The notes under the pieces were generated by a model that had not been told where the DNA came from, made no database searches, and saw only the letters and a program-made list of their open reading frames with translations. DNA of 49,646 nt, taken from contig JAHREJ010000033.1 of the NCBI GenBank assembly GCA_021733645.1, positions 1-49,646 on the forward strand, in the 5' to 3' direction. This DNA is from Bacillus subtilis subsp. subtilis (GTDB taxonomy: Bacteria; Pseudomonadota; Gammaproteobacteria; Xanthomonadales; Xanthomonadaceae). How positions within the stretch are numbered: the first letter of the stretch is position 1; each line of letters opens with the position of its first letter. The position numbers and the translations under genes were made by a program. This document shows positions 28,901-33,780 of this stretch, piece after piece.

Positions 28901-29142
28901 CCGACCTGGGCTGGCAGCATGCCAGCGGCGATACTGACGTGGCCAGCCGCAATCAGTTTGCCGTTGGCGGTGCTGCGTTCGATGTGTACGCCACCGCGCT
29001 GGCGCGCAATGCGATGGTCGGCCAGGTGGGCGTAGCGGTTGGCGTGGGACGCAGCAGCCAGCTGTCGATGTTCGTACAGGGCCTGCATGGGGATGGTGGC
29101 CGCGATGTCGGTGGCCAGATCAACCTGCGGGTCGGCTTCTAA
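19924..29142 (+). CDS. Giant autotransporter (type Va), repeat-rich passenger
   Basis: This is a surface protein that secretes its own passenger through a C-terminal outer-membrane barrel; adhesion or biofilm roles are usual but unproven here. The 3072-residue product opens with an extended signal peptide region (MNRIYRLVFNHRLGVMQVASE), then a hydrophobic core and likely cleavage at AQA-A after residue 64. The mature N-terminus holds the only passenger cysteines I see (ACTTAGTVVTC). The passenger is built from PATR-type beta-strand repeats (such as GANTYTGGTTINAGTLALG). The barrel domain starts near 2795 (EHASAWIAGSGKVFRQ) and ends in Phe (INLRVGF), as BAM substrates do. GGGAG lies 8-9 nt before the ATG. 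It is monocistronic. Confidence 0.93.
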   Translation: MNRIYRLVFNHRLGVMQVASEITTRTHGGSGPQAAATMRPAMTPLALALALASISPFFSSTAQAACTTAGTVVTCAPGSNTNNVSNSINGVTVNVGVGAVLSAPPLLGGNALTLQGNGITLNNAGSIDPSINAGIGLIASGAVLGNATAGGNSITVNNQSTGVLKGVFDVGSLFGLGGQALIVQNATGGVTTIDNAGVIGMSLLGIGQLDDATAVITSGGGQTRFTNRNSITGRVGLGASGTPGVGNTFLNAGTVLGSVHLGDTPTGNTFTAVSGSSVSSSGVAAAGTVSGVVGVKLAAAGTVNAGTGSNNTLVLQNSAAGPGSGTSGPLTTISAATYQGFQHLTVNSGTWNLQGAVAGTDATLNDGLVNFNNASALGNGLLTVNGGAIAASVAGLTLGNNVALNTGRLTLGGTNALALGGVLSGSGGLTVNNTGGITLTGANLFSGGVNLDAGGLTLGNAGALGTGALTVGGAVALDTSAAFNVNNAIVVNGGATLNLLGSQSLVLNGALSGAGNVVKNGAGTLTLGGASTLSGGLTVAGGALALGAGGSLSPTAALSLAASTTVDLSAAANQTVGSLAGVGGTVNLGSTTLTLAGLGDTSYAGVLAGTGGLIKRGTGVQTLSGNNTFGGGVALNGGGLILGHANALGTGALGVGGEVTLDGSAPLALGNAINLGTGGSLDLLGGQPLVLNGTISGVGGLTKNGASLLTLNGANTFGGGITVNAGGLLLGNNAALGTGLLNVNNLATLDGSTALTLGNNINLALGGGLNVLGGQSLTLGGAISGAGGLTKSGASTLILTGANTFSGGVNVNAGILALGSGGSLAANGSVTLGGVGAGFDISAAGNQTIGALSGVVGSTISLGGNTLTFGGAGNQTFAGVIGGSGGLLKQGAGIQTLSGANLFSGGVNLANGGLLLGNNGAIGTGTLTVSGAGTLDGTSALTLGNNVVLNAALTLSGGQNLTLDGTISGGGSLTKDGASLLTLNGANTFSGGLALNAGGLRLGSSAGLGSGALAVGGTVTLDSAAALQLGNAVGLAAGASLNLLGSHDVTLDGVVSGSGALLKNGASTLTLNGANTFVGGLGITGGALMLGNNGALGTGALNVGGTVGLEGSSALNLGNNVALGAGAVLNVAGSNGITLGGVVSGSGELVKNGTAVLGLYGANTFSGGVGLNAGVLQLGNASGLGTGALDVGGNAALDTTGSFAVGNIVGLSAGATLTLLGSNALSLSGTVYGAGGLMKNGAATLSLTAANTYTGGTTVNAGTLALGAGGSLAATGSLALAGAGATFDLSGAGSNQTIGALTGVAGSTITLGGNSLTFGTASNQTFDGALSGNGGLIKVGAGVQTLGGASTYSGGTVVNAGGLLVGNDAALGTGTLTVGGAATLDASTAVTLVNNVVLNAGLNVLGNNDITLNGALSGTGGLSKDGSARLTLNGVNTYTGGTNVNAGTLALGAGASLASSGIVNLATGATLDLSAGNGTQTFGTLMGGGTVNLGANSITVGGPTDGIFSGSIAGTGGLIKEGTGTETLTGTNTYTGGTLISAGTLAIGAGGSLAATGAVNLAGPGSGFDIAAGGNQSIGVLSGVAGSTLTLGANTLTLGGIGNGIFDGVIAGTGALVKNGAGSQTLGGANTFSGGVALNAGGLVLGNSGALGTGAVSVGGDATLDTTAALNLGNAFNLASGFTLDVLGSNALTLGGTVSGAGALTKNGNSTLTLTGANTYTGITTINSGTLAIGAGGSLAATGAVNLSGTGSLDISAGGNQGIGSLAGVAGSSVALGGNTLTLGGASDATFNGSIGGSGGLVKNGAGVQTLAGANTFSGGVTLNAGGLVVGNNAALGSGALTVGGAATLDASSAVTLANNLVLNAGLTVLGSNDLILNGSLSGAGGLTKEGLATLTLNGTNTYTGGTNINAGTLALGAGASLSASGIVNLATGATFDLSAGNGTQTFGTLIGNGTVNLGANTLVVGGPTDGTFSGSIGGTGGLIKEGTGTETLTGSNSYTGGTTINAGVLAIGAGGSLAATGAVTLASAGTGFDIAGAGAQGIGALSGVAGSTVNLGANTLTLGGVGNGSFDGTLEGSGGLVKNGAGIQTLGAANSFSGGVALNAGGLVLGNDAALGSGTLSVGGSATLDNSAVLVLANAVDLSAGSQLTLLGSNALTVSGVIAGAGGLTKNGAATLTLTGANGYTGGTMLNDGTLAIGAGGSLASTGAVNITGNGTLDIAAGGDQSIGSLAGGGNVVLGGSTLTTGNDNTSTTFAGAVGGSGGLVQAGTGTLTLTGNNSYTGGTTINGGSTLQVGAGGTTGAIVGDVGNDGMLVFNRSDALTVAGAISGTGALLQAGSGTLTLTGSNSYSGGTTINSGGTLQVGNGGANAAIGGDVTNNGSLVFNVGGSTALGGTISGSGAVTQAGSGTLVLTGNNTYTGGTTINAGGTLQVGNGGANGAIAGSVSNNGSLVFNVGGNTGVGGSISGSGGLTQAGSGTLVLTGANTYTGGTTINAGGTLQVGNGAAGASIVGNIVNDGGLVLNVGGNTTLGGSISGGGSIVQTGPGTVTLGGASGGFTGTGQVNGGTLDVTGSIGGTWQVGSGATLSGNGSIGTTTVAAGGVLSPGGSGTGTLNVGGNLTLAGGSVLAVGLGAGGGDGVQVSGQATVQGAQVQVTALDPQASYQQGQQYTVLTASGGLSGQFAPPENTSAFLTLSLLYTNTAAQVQVNAAQTAAFVTVAQTRNQFGTAAALDSLPQSGAALGLYNTVLLYDAATARLAFDQLSGETHAATRSMLLQDTYLEEGIRQRLGSALPGMRGEHASAWIAGSGKVFRQDADGNGDEIRLNRNALMAGVDWQLGEHVVLGVAGGSDRMDQRLFDRDARARIRGTTYGVYAQGEWNGFTAAGSVSRGNYSTRTTRTVPLLQQTLYSDQDADVTIAQAELGWVWGRGPVQVQPYARFTRHWLDSDAVTEQGGNAALVVHGGKDTLNTTTVGVRGRWDIGSGARYPAQLTADLGWQHASGDTDVASRNQFAVGGAAFDVYATALARNAMVGQVGVAVGVGRSSQLSMFVQGLHGDGGRDVGGQINLRVGF
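23674..26469 (+). repeat. Higher-order duplication in the autotransporter (2 x about 1.4 kb)
   Basis: Two consecutive blocks, 23674-25074 (1401 bp) and 25075-26469 (1395 bp), contain the same order of modules. Each runs: an NTYTGG/LALGAGGSL or LAIGAGGSL unit, an NAGGLxVGN unit ending in NLVLNAGL-like text, an LALGAGASL unit with GPTDG and GTGTETLTG, another LAIGAGGSLAATGAV unit, and an NAGGLVLGN unit. Boundaries were read from the recurring Asn-Thr-Tyr-Thr codons. Confidence 0.8.
26758..27585 (+). repeat. Four tandem 207-bp repeats (69 residues each)
   Basis: Units start at 26758, 26965, 27172 and 27379, with exactly 207 bp between starts. Each encodes N-(S/T)-Y-(T/S)-GGTTIN, TLQVG, a central D/SVxNDG or NNGSLVFN, and ends near LxQAGSGTLxLTG. 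The second and third are most alike. They are the last passenger repeats before the pre-barrel region. Confidence 0.88.
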
Positions 29143-29153
29143 GCCAGCATGCG

Positions 29154-29181
29154 CCACCGGGAGCCAGCCGGCTTCCGGTGG
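29154..29181. terminator. Hairpin after the autotransporter
   Basis: CCACCGG...AGCC pairs with GGCT...CCGGTGG, 12 nt after the stop. There is no T-run, so intrinsic termination is uncertain. Confidence 0.4.
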
Positions 29182-29222
29182 TCGTGTGCGATGGGGCGGG
29201 CGGCGTTTGCGCGGCCTGAAAA

Positions 29223-29333
29223 GGTGGCGGCCCCGCCGGCTGACCTCGGCGCCCGCGTCGATCGATACCGTTGCTGCCTTCCGGCCCTGGCGGGATTTTC
29301 GACCTAGCGTCGCGAGGGGCCGACGGGGCCACC
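29223..29333 (-). ncRNA. ffs: Signal recognition particle RNA (4.5S, small bacterial type)
   Basis: On the minus strand the 111-nt segment starts GGTGGCCCCG and ends CGGGGCCGCCACC, which pair to close a long hairpin. The apical domain contains the invariant SRP core GGCCGGAAGGCAGCAACGG: the GGAA tetraloop plus the asymmetric loop that binds Ffh. Four T follow the closing stem, as in an intrinsic terminator. The RNA joins Ffh to target membrane and secreted proteins co-translationally. Ends are inferred from base pairing. Confidence 0.88.
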
Positions 29334-29441
29334 ATAGAAACGTTGGCTACCTTGCGGTGGCCAGCACGGGCAAGGACGAATCCTGCAGTGCGCCGCGCAT
29401 TCTAGCGCATGCGCAGGTTGCCGCGCCAGCGGCCCGACCGT

Positions 29442-29834
29442 TCAGGGCGCGCGCTGCCACAGCAGTTCCAGGTCGCCATCAACGAAACCCAGCCCGATGC
29501 CGTGCACCTGTTGCTTCAGGCGCGGGCCGAAAGGCGGGGTGTCCAACACCGTCTGAAGCTGCGCTCGCAGCTGCTGCAGGCAGCTTTGCCAGGTCTGGCC
29601 GGTGAGGGTGTACGGCAGTTCGATGTCCCGCACGGGGGGTTCCCAGACCTCGTCGCAGGGCCAGTCCGGATCCTGGGCATCGAAACGGTCGGTGCCGACC
29701 AGTTCGATGCAAAACCCGCATGCATCGCTGGCAGCACCCTCGCTGAGATTGAACGACAGACCCACCACCTCTCTGGGCAGCGGTGCCTGCAGCGCGTGGT
29801 CCAGCCACGCGGTCAAGGTCGGGTCGAGCGCCAT
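29442..29834 (-). CDS. Small conserved-looking protein of unknown function
   Basis: I do not recognise a family. The 130-residue product starts MALDPTLTAWLDHALQAP and contains LPREVVGLSFNLSEGAASD, an acidic tryptophan segment (WPCDEVWEPPVRDIELPY) and an amphipathic helix (WQSCLQQLRAQLQTVLD). It ends GLGFVDGDLELLWQRAP. There is no signal peptide or membrane segment, so it is probably cytoplasmic. The start at 29834 is preferred because the 56 residues upstream in frame look like random GC-rich translation. It is transcribed toward ffs and away from gdx. Confidence 0.6.
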   Translation of the reverse strand: MALDPTLTAWLDHALQAPLPREVVGLSFNLSEGAASDACGFCIELVGTDRFDAQDPDWPCDEVWEPPVRDIELPYTLTGQTWQSCLQQLRAQLQTVLDTPPFGPRLKQQVHGIGLGFVDGDLELLWQRAP

Positions 29835-29963
29835 GCGGAATGCCTGCAACAGGGGCGGACAGCATGCCATGCCAGGCGCGGGCGGCGGCCTGAATCGATC
29901 GCCTCCGGCGGCTGAATCGTGCGCAAAGCCGCGGCGGCAGGCGTGCGCCGCACGGTGCGGGGT

Positions 29964-29972
29964 TGCTAGAAT
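29964..29972 (+). promoter_or_regulatory. Extended -10 promoter of the gdx transcript
   Basis: TG-C-TAGAAT (-10 at 29967-29972, five of six consensus bases) lies about 9 nt before the riboswitch hairpins. This puts the transcript start close to the first aptamer stem. Confidence 0.55.
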
Positions 29973-29980
29973 TGCCGCCA

Positions 29981-30044
29981 GGAGGAACGACCTCCCCCGC
30001 AACGGGACGCATTGACCAGGACGACCTGGCCCCTATCAAGGAGG
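29981..30044 (+). promoter_or_regulatory. Guanidine-II (mini-ykkC) riboswitch
   Basis: Two small hairpins carry the family-defining ACGR loops. Hairpin 1 is GGAGG-A-ACGA-CCTCC (29981-29995, one extra A before the loop). Hairpin 2 is CCAGG-ACGA-CCTGG (30016-30029), a perfect match to the motif. A 20-nt linker separates them, and the ribosome-binding sequence AAGGAGG (30038-30044) follows directly. In this class two loops jointly bind guanidinium, and binding frees the ribosome-binding site. The CCTCC arm of hairpin 1 could pair with GGAGG of that site when ligand is absent. The downstream gene is an SMR exporter of the guanidinium type, as expected. Confidence 0.85.
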
Positions 30045-30049
30045 GCCGT

Positions 30050-30367
30050 ATGGCCTGGATCTATCTGTTGGCAGCCGGTGTACTGGAAATCGTCTGGGCG
30101 TTCGCGATGAAGCAGTCCGACGGTTTCAGCAAACTCACTCCGTCGATCATCACCATCACCACCATGATCGCCAGCTTCTGGCTGTTGTCGCTGGCCATGC
30201 GCACACTGCCGCTGGGCACCGCCTACACCATCTGGACCGGCATCGGCGCGGTCGGTGCGTTCGTCATCGGCATTACCTTCCTGGGCGAGCAGATCAGCGC
30301 GATGCGAATCGGCGCAGCGGTGTTGATCGTCAGCGGACTGGTGCTGATGAAGCTGTCCAGTACCTGA
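30050..30367 (+). CDS. gdx: Guanidinium exporter of the SMR family (Gdx/SugE type)
   Basis: The 105-residue product is a four-helix small multidrug resistance protein that works as an antiparallel dimer in the inner membrane and exchanges protons for guanidinium. The central proton/substrate residue is Glu13 (GVLEIVWAFAMK). The helix-3 motif GTAYTIWTGIGAVGAF and helix-4 LIVSGLVLMKLSS are intact. The SugE-type N-terminus (MAWIYLLAAGVLEIVWA) favours Gdx over EmrE, and the guanidine-II riboswitch in front supports that. The start at 30050 is fixed by AAGGAGG 5 nt upstream. Confidence 0.93.
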   Translation: MAWIYLLAAGVLEIVWAFAMKQSDGFSKLTPSIITITTMIASFWLLSLAMRTLPLGTAYTIWTGIGAVGAFVIGITFLGEQISAMRIGAAVLIVSGLVLMKLSST

Positions 30368-30426
30368 TCCCCCGCCTGGCGTCATGCCATGCGTGGCTGG
30401 ATCGGCAACGGCGCGCTGAGGGTTGC

Positions 30427-30873
30427 TCAGCGCGTCCCCATCTCCAGCACCATCTCCACCGCGTCCAGGCCGGGGCCGTGGCCGTCGGCCACGACCCTTG
30501 TTACCCCGAACCCGAGCGCCGCGTAAAAGTCACGCGTGTGCTGGCTCGTGCTCAGGACCACGCGGTGTGCGCCACGTGCGCATGCCTGCTGCAGTCGCGC
30601 CTGCGCCAGTTCGCTGCCCAGCCCTTGCCGGTGCAGCGCGCGCTCCACCATGCCCCAGCAGAAGGCGGCGGTCCGCGCATCGTCCATCGCCCACCCGCCA
30701 CAGGCCACCACGCGGCCGTGGCGTTCGATCACCAGGTAGTCCATCTGCCGGCCTGGCTGCTGCAGGTAGGCGGCAAAATCCGCGCGCTCATGCGTACCGA
30801 AGAAGTGCGGCACGTTGCCGTCGAACAGCGCCAGGCAGGCGTCGGCATCGGGGGGCGTGAACAGGCGCATCAT
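30427..30873 (-). CDS. GNAT-family N-acetyltransferase
   Basis: The 148-residue product is a GCN5-related acetyltransferase. Strand 4 and the acetyl-CoA loop are seen in CWGMVERALHRQGLGSELAQARL (an R/Q-x-x-G-x-G/A motif as RQGLGS), followed by VVLSTSQHTRDFYAALGFGVTRVV, the usual C-terminal GNAT strands. The N-terminus reads MMRLFTPPDADACLALFDGNVPHFF. The substrate is unknown. Its ATG overlaps the stop of the cation-transporter gene by four bases, so the two are coupled. Start at 30873 or the next codon at 30870. Confidence 0.85.
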   Translation of the reverse strand: MMRLFTPPDADACLALFDGNVPHFFGTHERADFAAYLQQPGRQMDYLVIERHGRVVACGGWAMDDARTAAFCWGMVERALHRQGLGSELAQARLQQACARGAHRVVLSTSQHTRDFYAALGFGVTRVVADGHGPGLDAVEMVLEMGTR

Positions 30874-31493
30874 CGGGCCTGCGGCCGCATCTCCCGCCAC
30901 GCCGCGCGCAACACCCGCAGGGCCGAGCGCAGGAACATCACCAGCAGCGCCGCGGCGATCAGCAGGTCCGGCCAGCCGGCCCCGAACAGCCCGACCGCGG
31001 CCGCAGCCAACAACACCGCGATGCCTTCGAAAATATCGTTGCGCGAGCATTCCCATGCCGAGGCCATGTTGACGTCGCCGTGCCGGAACGGCGACAGCAG
31101 CCACAGGCAGATGCCGTTGGCGACCAGATTCAGCGCGCCGGCAATGCCCATGCCTTCAAACAGCGGCAGGGCCGGGTGGACCAGGCGCCAGCCGATCTGC
31201 ACCGCCACGGCCACCGCCGCGCCGAGAATCAGCATTCCCTTCAGGAAGGCCACCCGGCCCTTGGCCCGTGCCGAGGCGCCGATCACCGCCAGGCTCACTG
31301 CGTAGGTCAACGCATCGCCGAGGTTGTCCAGGCTGCCTGACAGCAGCGAGGAGGAGTGGGTCCACCACGCGGCGGCGGCCATCATCAGGAACGTGGCCGC
31401 GTTGATGGCCAGCACGACCAGCAGCGCACGCCGCTGCCGCGCCTGCAGGGCAGCCATATCGACGATCGTGCCGCAGCCACAGCAATCGGACAT
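30870..31493 (-). CDS. Cation-efflux (CDF-like) transporter
   Basis: The 207-residue product has about six hydrophobic segments and the CDF-type membrane metal motif SGSLDNLGDALTYAVSL in the second helix and SRNDIFEGIAVLLAA in the fifth. The N-terminus MSDCCGCGTIVDM is cysteine-rich and could bind metal. The cytoplasmic C-terminal domain of classical CDF proteins is missing, so this is a short, membrane-only version. The metal cannot be told. It is the upstream member of a two-gene unit with the GNAT gene. Confidence 0.82.
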   Translation of the reverse strand: MSDCCGCGTIVDMAALQARQRRALLVVLAINAATFLMMAAAAWWTHSSSLLSGSLDNLGDALTYAVSLAVIGASARAKGRVAFLKGMLILGAAVAVAVQIGWRLVHPALPLFEGMGIAGALNLVANGICLWLLSPFRHGDVNMASAWECSRNDIFEGIAVLLAAAAVGLFGAGWPDLLIAAALLVMFLRSALRVLRAAWREMRPQAR

Positions 31494-31627
31494 CGGGGCG
31501 CTCAACGCGTGGGGGATGGGCAATTCTGGCGGGAGGGCGGTGGTGGGAGCAACCAGGGGCCATCGGGCAGGGAGGGGGCTGATCGGAGGCCCTCATTCCC
31601 TGGCGGCGCGCAGGTGATCCCGGTGAC

Positions 31628-31650
31628 AGGGGCCGGGCGTGCCGGCCCCT
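31628..31650 (-). terminator. Possible terminator hairpin after the lipoprotein gene
   Basis: The 9-bp arms AGGGGCCGG and CCGGCCCCT with a 5-nt loop lie 10 nt past the lipoprotein stop on the minus strand. No T-run is present, so this is tentative. Confidence 0.35.
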
Positions 31651-31659
31651 TCGGCAGGT

Positions 31660-32163
31660 TCAGCCCGCGGACCAGCTGCCGCCGCCCTGGGTGCAACTGT
31701 CCGGCAGTCCGGCCAGGTCTTCAGCGGAACGCGCGTAGTAGTAGCCGTCGAATGCAAGGCCGAACAGCCGCTTGCAGCTCCCCTGCGATGGCGACGGACA
31801 CGCCTTCATGTAGGTGACCTGCCCAGCCGTGCCGCCCATCTGCGCCGAGGTGTTCGCCAGCCCCTCGCAGATCTTCTTCAGTTCCGTGTCGCTCGATGTA
31901 CCGGTGGACTGCACGCAATCGCGGGAGCGGATGGTCTTCCCGAGCACGTTGAACTCCCCCGCAATGATGCAGGCCTGGGTCTGCGGCACCTGGGGTGGTG
32001 CATCGTGGGCCGCCGCTGCAGGGGCGCCTGCTTCCGGAGCGCCTGCCTCGGCGGTCGGTGGTTCAGGCGTGGCCGGTGCAACCGGTGCTGCCGGTTGCGT
32101 GCATGCGGCCATGCTGGCCACGCAGGCCAGTACGAGTACATATCGGTGGATCATCCCTGCCAT
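31660..32163 (-). CDS. Small lipoprotein of unknown function
   Basis: The 167-residue product has a lipoprotein signal peptide with lipobox SMAAC, giving a lipidated Cys at residue 21. A Pro/Ala/Glu-rich spacer follows (PATPEPPTAEAGAPEAGAP), then a folded domain with five further cysteines (TQACII, SRDCVQ, KICEG, KACPSPSQGSCKRL, PDSCTQ) that could form disulfides. No retention Asp follows the lipid Cys, so outer-membrane sorting is likely. I do not recognise the domain. GGGA precedes the chosen ATG by 8 nt. Confidence 0.75.
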   Translation of the reverse strand: MAGMIHRYVLVLACVASMAACTQPAAPVAPATPEPPTAEAGAPEAGAPAAAAHDAPPQVPQTQACIIAGEFNVLGKTIRSRDCVQSTGTSSDTELKKICEGLANTSAQMGGTAGQVTYMKACPSPSQGSCKRLFGLAFDGYYYARSAEDLAGLPDSCTQGGGSWSAG

Positions 32164-32457
32164 TGAGCATTCCCTGTGGTTGACCGAGCGCCCGATCCTG
32201 CCACAGGGGGTGCCGGTACACCATCGATCAATACCTTGGTGGCGATCCGCGCATTTTCCAGACGCTCCAATTCCGTGATCCGGCGGCAGCCGTCAACGTG
32301 TGCTCGATCGCGGGCACCATCGAATATGCACAAACGCCTGGAAAGCTGAAATAGCATGCAGGACACAGTGGCCGCCGCAGGCATCGCCCAGGCAGCGCGA
32401 CGTATCCACGCAGATTGCTCCAGCTATCCACAGTGTATTGGGAGGATGAGGTCTGGT

Positions 32458-33273
32458 ATGAAGATCATTTATCGCTATACGTTCGCCTGGCAGGCGGCGC
32501 GCGGGAAACAACTGGCCAGGATCGGCGTCAGGTTTCAAGCGCCAACGCCGTCTGTGCTCGGCGGTGGCATTGCCGTTTGTCATGTTGAAGAAGGCGCGCC
32601 CGAATGGCTCCAGGTTTCCGGTCTGATCAGGGCGTGGGGAGGCGGGATCTGGGTGGAAACCGAGTTCTCTGCATCGGACATAGCCAACGCTGCGTTTTGC
32701 GCGCTCAGGCTGACGCACGCGAACGGCTATCCGCAACCAGAGGACGACTTCCTCTATCGCGAGCAGACCTACGATACGAGCAGCTATTGTCCCCGGTGCG
32801 GAACAGGGTTGGTGCAAAAAGCACCTTTCCGCGTTCGGCGATCATTGAAGTGGGGCAGGAACAGTTTTCTGAAACTATTCTGGGTCGACGATGTCTTCCT
32901 GGCACAGCGCGCGGCGTGGAAGCGTTGTCTGGCACCGTTGGGCGTCGAGATTCTCCCCGTCCAGGATGTGAAGGGCATTGAACTGGATGAGGTGGTTCAG
33001 TTGCGGGCCGATGATCAAATGCCCCTGGTCATGAACGACATTGATGGCGAGGTATGCGGTGTCTGTGGAAGAGAGCGTTTTCGCTGGCACGAACGGGGCT
33101 TCTTTCCATCACCCCTTGGGTGTCCTGCTGCGCCGATATTCCGCAGTGGACAATATTTCGGTTCGGATCATCAATCTTCGCGCGAGATTATCGTCAGTGC
33201 GGGTGTAGTCAAATCAATCCAGGCGGCAGGTCTCAAAGGCGTGGCGTTCTGGCCATGCGCACCTTCCGGATGA
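32458..33273 (+). CDS. Putative double-CXXCG motif protein
   Basis: The 271-residue product contains two CxxCG knuckles, Cys111-x-x-Cys114-Gly (YCPRCGTG) and Cys200-x-x-Cys203-Gly (VCGVCGRE), which probably bind one zinc. The C-terminal part (SGQYFGSDHQSSREIIVSAG, then LKGVAFWPC) resembles what I recall of the double-CXXCG family expanded in Myxococcus and scattered in Xanthomonadaceae, where some members are toxin-immunity proteins. That family link is tentative. The gene is visibly poorer in GC and has less biased third codon positions than its neighbours, suggesting transfer. About 290 nt upstream hold no convincing gene, and no toxin partner is present. The start at 32458 is preferred over 32446 because GAGG lies at a proper distance. 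Confidence 0.6.
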   Translation: MKIIYRYTFAWQAARGKQLARIGVRFQAPTPSVLGGGIAVCHVEEGAPEWLQVSGLIRAWGGGIWVETEFSASDIANAAFCALRLTHANGYPQPEDDFLYREQTYDTSSYCPRCGTGLVQKAPFRVRRSLKWGRNSFLKLFWVDDVFLAQRAAWKRCLAPLGVEILPVQDVKGIELDEVVQLRADDQMPLVMNDIDGEVCGVCGRERFRWHERGFFPSPLGCPAAPIFRSGQYFGSDHQSSREIIVSAGVVKSIQAAGLKGVAFWPCAPSG

Positions 33274-33511
33274 CCGAGGGGGTCGTTGACGGCCGGCGCA
33301 GGACGCGCCGCACAACCGGAGGCGCGCCGCAGGGCCAGGGCCAGTCCGGACGTGCGCAGGATGCGTTTGAAGTTGGGTCGGCCGATCAGGCGTTGGAAGT
33401 TGATGGGAGCCCGCTGCCGAAACGACCAGCGCCCCGGAGGGCGGGGCAGGAAGGCGTGCGATACGCATCGAGCGATGGGTCCCGGTCCGGGTCCTGCTTC
33501 TGCCACCCCGG

Positions 33512-33542
33512 AAAAGCAAAACCCCCTGATAAATCAGGGGGT
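33512..33542 (-). terminator. Terminator of tRNA-Ser(GGA)
   Basis: On the minus strand the 10-bp stem ACCCCCTGAT/ATCAGGGGGT is followed by TTTTGCTTTTC, 10 nt after the tRNA end. Confidence 0.85.
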
Positions 33543-33552
33543 CTGCAGAACC

Positions 33553-33645
33553 TGGCGGAGAGAGGGGGATTCGAACCCCCGAAGCGCGGTTTAGACGCTT
33601 ACACACTTTCCAGGCGTGCTCCTTCAACCGCTCGGACACCTCTCC
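33553..33645 (-). tRNA. tRNA-Ser (GGA)
   Basis: A 93-nt class II tRNA with encoded CCA on the minus strand. The acceptor GGAGAGG has its partner at the other end, the variable arm is long, and the T arm contains GGTTCGAATCC. The anticodon loop CTGGAAA gives GGA. It has its own promoter and terminator. Confidence 0.94.
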
Positions 33646-33679
33646 GGACCTGCTGCGATAACCCGCTGCAGGGGCGCAG

Positions 33680-33708
33680 ATTCTAGCGGGGGAATTGCAA
33701 TCGCACAA
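33680..33708 (-). promoter_or_regulatory. Sigma-70 promoter of tRNA-Ser(GGA)
   Basis: Read on the minus strand: TTGTGC, 17-nt spacer, TAGAAT, placed about 34 nt before the tRNA 5' end. Confidence 0.6.
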
Positions 33709-33780
33709 GCGGCAGGTCGCCGGGGCGGGGGGGCTGGACAGGCGTGGCACAATGGACGTCCCGATGAAGACGGTGGCCTG

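Noticed and set aside
33171..33506. Minus-strand frame with NFQRLIGRPNFKRIL-like text between the CXXCG gene and tRNA-Ser(GGA)
   Set aside because: It overlaps the 3' end of the CXXCG gene, has no start signal and no family resemblance; at best a remnant.
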